A stretch of DNA of 64,000 nucleotides from Victivallis lenta (GTDB lineage Bacteria; Verrucomicrobiota; Lentisphaeria; Victivallales; Victivallaceae), in the NCBI RefSeq assembly GCF_009695545.1, contig NZ_VUNS01000008.1, positions 1 to 64,000 on the forward strand, in the 5' to 3' direction. Position numbers and translations under genes: made by a program. Shown here piece by piece: positions 61,153 to 64,000 of the stretch. Each line of letters opens with the position of its first letter. Position 1 is the stretch's first letter. The notes beneath the pieces were generated by a model. That model ran no database searches. It saw only the letters and a list, made by a program, of their open reading frames with translations, and had not been told where the DNA came from.

Positions 61153-61809
61153 TCACTTCACCGGATACGGCAGGCCCCACTGCTGCAGGAAAATCCGTTC
61201 CGGCCTGTATTTGTCCTTCGGCTTCTCCACGCCGGTCGGCCGGCCGACCGAAACGATGCTGAACGGGATGATATCGTCCGGCAAACCGAGTACCGAAGCG
61301 ACTCCGGCGGAACGCTCCCTGTACGGAAAAACACCGAGCCAGACCGCGCCGAGGCCGGTTCCTTCGGCCGCCAGCAGAATGTTTTCGGTCGCAGCCGAGC
61401 AATCCTGCACCCACATTTCACGCGCCTCGCCGGTGCGGAACTGCGACGAAACACCGCAGACCACAACCGCGCCGGGCGCACTCTTCAGCATCTTCCCGTA
61501 CGGCATGACCTCAGCCAGCGCATCGAGCTTCGCCCGGTCGGTCACGATGATGAACGCCCACGGCTGTGCATTCGCTCCGGTCGGCGCCGCAAATCCGGCG
61601 CGGACGAGCGTTTCGAGCTCCGGCAGCGTCACCGGCTCCTTCGTGTATGCACGGACGCTTTTGCGGGAGTGGATGACCTCCAGCACATCCGGCCGCCGTT
61701 CCGGTTCCACGGGAGTGCCGCCGCCGGAAGCCGCCGCCCCTCCGGGACGGATCAATGCCAGCGCCAGCAGCAACAGCAGCGCCAGAATCACAACTCGTTC
61801 GAAATTCAT
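61153..61809 (-). other. Possible separate translation of the nitroreductase domain from an internal start
   Basis: Within the fusion gene an in-frame ATG at 61809 is preceded by GGAGGT at ideal spacing and begins a 218-residue product with its own hydrophobic N-terminal helix. This could produce a free nitroreductase as well as the fusion, or show that two genes lost the stop codon between them. Confidence 0.55.
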
Positions 61810-62892
61810 TTTGGTACCTCCATCCAACGGTTTGGGTTTCAAATCTGTGCGGCAGAAAAAATCGAGCAGCGCGCCGCAGGAGCAGAACCAGCGGCACCAG
61901 AGCCGCGGCCGAAAAAGGGAGAGCGCGACCAGCAGGAACGCCGAAAGAATCATCCACCACGACGCACCGGGCGCGAACGCCGGAAACGGCTCATAGGGCA
62001 GAAACGGGATACCGCAGACCAACGCAAGAACAGTCGCTCCGAGCACAATCCGGCGCAGGCGGGAACCGAACCGGAACGACCCCGGCCGCTGCGGCACACC
62101 GACGGCACGACCGAGCTTCGCGGTCAGTTCCTGCGCACAGCCGAACGGACAGACGCCGGAACAGTAAAAATTTTTCCCGCGCGCCAGCGCCAGCAGAATC
62201 ACCGCCGAAAACAGCAGCAGCGGAACCGAAAGGGTCCAATGCGGCGAGCTCCGGACCCACCCCGCAACCTGGGCCAGCGACAGCCCGCCATGCGCCAGGA
62301 AACCGAGCAGAAACAGATTGGCCGTCAGCTGAATCTGCCGGTAACGGCCGCGCAGCGGCCGGAAAAACCAGTAAAGATTGCCGAGCAGCAGCAGAATCAC
62401 CGCCGCATCGGTCCGGTTCCAGCGAATGGAAGGACGAACCGGCGGCGGCAGGGCGGCAGCTTCGGCCAGCCGCTCCCGGATCGTCTCCTGTGCGGCGCGC
62501 GACGAAAAGGTTGCGCCGGTCACGACATCGATCGGCAGCGCCGCCGCTTCGGCGGGGGTCAGATTCCGGTATCGGTCAAATACGCCGGAGGCGAGGACCT
62601 GCCGCCAGTATTCCGGGTCCTCCGCATTCGGGGGGAACTCGATCCGGTCGATTTTTCCGGACGCGGAGTCGAGAACGATCCGGGCCGGCACCGGGCCGCC
62701 GAAACCGGCGATCCGGTCATACTTCGGGCTCGTCGACAAAATATTCGGGGAAGTCTCCGGCGCCGGTGCGGCAATTTCCGCATTGCGCAAGTTTCGAGCA
62801 TACCAGAAAACGGCCAGCACCAATACGGCGAAAACCAAATTTCCGCAACGCCTTCCCGGCGGCGACAGCAATATGGATCGGATCTTCTTCAA
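61153..62892 (-). CDS. FMN-binding / 4Fe-4S membrane / nitroreductase fusion protein
   Basis: A 579-residue predicted fusion from a TTG at 62892, chosen because GGGAGGAG lies a few bases before it; earlier starts overlap the neighbour's terminator. Residues 20-40 are a membrane helix; residues 55-135 an FMN-binding RnfG/NosR-like domain with VVTGATFSS near 124-131. Residues 165-345 have several membrane helices plus two cysteine clusters of NapH/NosR type, CSGVCPFGC (244-252) and CRWFCSCGALLDFFC (333-347), for iron-sulfur centres. From residue 362 (MNFERVVILALLLLLALAL, a membrane or signal helix) a nitroreductase domain follows with IHSRKSVRAYTKEPVTLPELE and PTGANAQPWAFIIVTD. Electron transfer across the membrane to a flavin reductase is implied. 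An internal ribosome binding site suggests a second product. Confidence 0.8.
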   Translation of the reverse strand: MKKIRSILLSPPGRRCGNLVFAVLVLAVFWYARNLRNAEIAAPAPETSPNILSTSPKYDRIAGFGGPVPARIVLDSASGKIDRIEFPPNAEDPEYWRQVLASGVFDRYRNLTPAEAAALPIDVVTGATFSSRAAQETIRERLAEAAALPPPVRPSIRWNRTDAAVILLLLGNLYWFFRPLRGRYRQIQLTANLFLLGFLAHGGLSLAQVAGWVRSSPHWTLSVPLLLFSAVILLALARGKNFYCSGVCPFGCAQELTAKLGRAVGVPQRPGSFRFGSRLRRIVLGATVLALVCGIPFLPYEPFPAFAPGASWWMILSAFLLVALSLFRPRLWCRWFCSCGALLDFFCRTDLKPKPLDGGTKMNFERVVILALLLLLALALIRPGGAAASGGGTPVEPERRPDVLEVIHSRKSVRAYTKEPVTLPELETLVRAGFAAPTGANAQPWAFIIVTDRAKLDALAEVMPYGKMLKSAPGAVVVCGVSSQFRTGEAREMWVQDCSAATENILLAAEGTGLGAVWLGVFPYRERSAGVASVLGLPDDIIPFSIVSVGRPTGVEKPKDKYRPERIFLQQWGLPYPVK

Positions 62893-62976
62893 CCTCACTC
62901 CTCCCGGATATAACCTACCCGCCCCATCGTATTTTTCAACTCCGTCATCCGCTTTTCCGCGGAATTTTCCGGGCAT

Positions 62977-63012
62977 GAAAAAACCCTCCGGACGGAAATC
63001 CGCCGGAGGGTT
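62977..63012 (-). terminator. Intrinsic terminator of the repeat surface protein gene
   Basis: On the minus strand AACCCTCCGG / CCGGAGGGTT (10-bp perfect stem, 11-nt loop), followed by a run of T (plus-strand A run 62977-62983), 16 bp after the stop at 63029. Confidence 0.9.
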
Positions 63013-63028
63013 GACAGCATCACGCCTG

Positions 63029-64000
63029 TTACGCGAGCTTCGAGATCGCCAGGTCGTAGCCGGTCCAATGCTTTTTCTCGTTTGCGATTTCAACCGAAAC
63101 CGCATACTTCGTATTGGCTTCCAGAATGTCGACCGAGGTCAAGGCGTCGTCCAGCTTGATCTTCTTGCCGGTGGCCATGTCGTACAGGTTGATCTTCACA
63201 TCCTTACCGAACCGCAGGTCCTTGTTGTAGTAATTCAGATCGAGATCGACCTTCGAGGCCGAGTCAAGCTCAAATGCGAAGAAGTCCTTCGCATCGCCGT
63301 AGCCGACCCACTCGTTCGACAGCGCCGCCGTGCCGGTGGCGGAGTCGAAGTTGACGGTCCGCGCCGCAGCAAGCTCGTTGTTGCCGGTATCGCCCTTCGG
63401 GAAATACTCATTGACCGCAACACTGATGGAGTAGTCGCTGTTCTGCTTGCCCTTGCCCTTGTCGCCGGACTCCACGACCAGATAGGTCTGCCCGGTCAGC
63501 AGCTCCTTGTCGAAGAACAGCATATCCGATCCCTTGACGCTCCAGGTCTTGATCTTCTTCTGATTCGCATCATAGAGACTGACCTTGAGTTTTTTGTCCG
63601 GATCGACGCCGTTGATCGAGATCGAGAAGCTGCCCGGACCGGTCGCCATGAGCTTGTAGTAGTCATAGCCGTCCTGATAGCCGACCCAGCCCGAAATACT
63701 CGTATTGACCGTGGTGGAGAGTTTGATCTCCTCCGCCTCGGCAAAGCTGTTGTTCGCCACGGTCTCGGTCGGGAAGTACTTGTCGTTGATCGTGATATCG
63801 TAGTAGCTGTTCTGCTTGCCCTTGCCTTTGTCGCCGGACTCCACCGACAGGTACGCAGCGCCCGGAACCAGCAGCTTCTCAAACGCCGTCTTGTCGCTGG
63901 AGACCGTCACGCTCTTGAGCTTCTTGCCCTGCTCGTCGTAGAGCGTCACCTTCAGCTTGGCCGTGACATTGCTCAGCGTCACCGTCATCTCGCCGGGGCC
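63029..64000 (-). CDS. C-terminal part of a repeat surface protein (pre-peptidase C-terminal-like repeats), partial
   Basis: The gene runs off the right edge of the window; only the C-terminal 320 or so residues are present. They hold about two and a half repeats of roughly 120 residues with a shared block, SVESGDKGKGKQNSYYDITI then KYFPTETVANNSFAEAEEI, and VVESGDKGKGKQNSDYSISV then EYFPKGDTGNNELAAARTV. The blocks GYQDGYDYYKLMATGPGSFSISI and GYGDAKDFFAFELDSASKVDLDL resemble the bacterial pre-peptidase C-terminal beta-sandwich pattern (D-x-x-Y/F strand). The DNA repeats as well as the protein. Such proteins are typically large secreted or surface adhesins or proteases; what the missing N-terminus carries is unknown. 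Confidence 0.75.
   Translation of the reverse strand, partial: GPGEMTVTLSNVTAKLKVTLYDEQGKKLKSVTVSSDKTAFEKLLVPGAAYLSVESGDKGKGKQNSYYDITINDKYFPTETVANNSFAEAEEIKLSTTVNTSISGWVGYQDGYDYYKLMATGPGSFSISINGVDPDKKLKVSLYDANQKKIKTWSVKGSDMLFFDKELLTGQTYLVVESGDKGKGKQNSDYSISVAVNEYFPKGDTGNNELAAARTVNFDSATGTAALSNEWVGYGDAKDFFAFELDSASKVDLDLNYYNKDLRFGKDVKINLYDMATGKKIKLDDALTSVDILEANTKYAVSVEIANEKKHWTGYDLAISKLA

Noticed and set aside
1-64000. CRISPR arrays, rRNA operons and complete tRNA genes
   Set aside because: No regularly spaced identical repeats, no rRNA segments and no complete tRNA cloverleaf were recognised on reading the window; small or divergent RNA genes could still be missed.

Overview
The window looks like chromosome from a Lentisphaerota (Victivallis-like) gut bacterium. 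This is inferred from the mix of genes, not from a marker-gene search. Five short proteins start with a type IV prepilin signal ([16 protein letters not shown]) and carry a C-terminal H-X9-DG motif. They sit among many secreted carbohydrate-active enzymes (GH5, GH78, GH130, CE7, PL8, a GH39-like and a GH110-like protein), each group with its own AraC, LacI or GntR regulator. Housekeeping genes (rpsA, dxs, an Mla/MCE transporter) anchor it as chromosomal. Most of the window is GC-rich, while 1-7.2 kb and 12.4-16 kb are visibly AT-richer.

Region 1 (1-16.2 kb) is mobile-element debris around a captured sugar-degradation operon. It holds a tandem-repeat protein, an inovirus Gp2/YagK-type HUH replication protein next to a 15-bp inverted repeat, a DUF3791-DUF3990-DUF3791 toxin-antitoxin-like operon, two AAA/DUF4143 ATPases, a tyrosine integrase frameshifted at a G8 tract, a truncated RepA-like ATPase, and a PIN toxin-antitoxin pair. 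In the middle lies a minus-strand operon of a truncated glycosidase, a CE7 esterase and a GH78 rhamnosidase (7.4-12.4 kb). Its promoter-proximal gene is fused to a broken replication gene, so the operon has lost its 5' end.

Region 2 (16.2-30.6 kb) is a carbohydrate locus organised around an AraC regulator at 25 kb. Leftward from it runs CE7 esterase, Asp-box (GH74-like) protein, DUF4380 lipoprotein, two pseudopilins and a beta-helix protein. Rightward lie GH130, GH5, a pseudopilin and GH5. A pair of perfect 11-bp inverted sites in the divergent intergenic region is the likely operator.

Region 3 (30.6-45 kb) is mainly core: a MATE transporter, rpsA, a kinase and a HAD phosphatase with overlapping ends, an AraC plus GH78 pair, lipoprotein-mlaE-mlaD without an ATPase gene, dxs, and another GH78-like protein.

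Region 4 (45-61 kb) is a second carbohydrate region: a GntR-type regulator with a consensus promoter and operator dyad, a pseudopilin and a GH5; two more GH5 paralogues separated by an intrinsic terminator; a 165-bp tandem repeat; a GH39-like enzyme with a pseudopilin and a LacI regulator; and a PL8 lyase coupled to a small membrane protein. The right end has a proline-rich exported protein, an unusual FMN-binding/iron-sulfur/nitroreductase fusion, and the 3' end of a large repeat surface protein.

The most interesting items are the captured and broken operon, the nitroreductase fusion with its internal ribosome binding site, the inter-GH5 terminator that leaves no room for a promoter, and the pairing of pseudopilins with enzyme operons. 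All functional assignments rest on motif recognition from the sequence alone.
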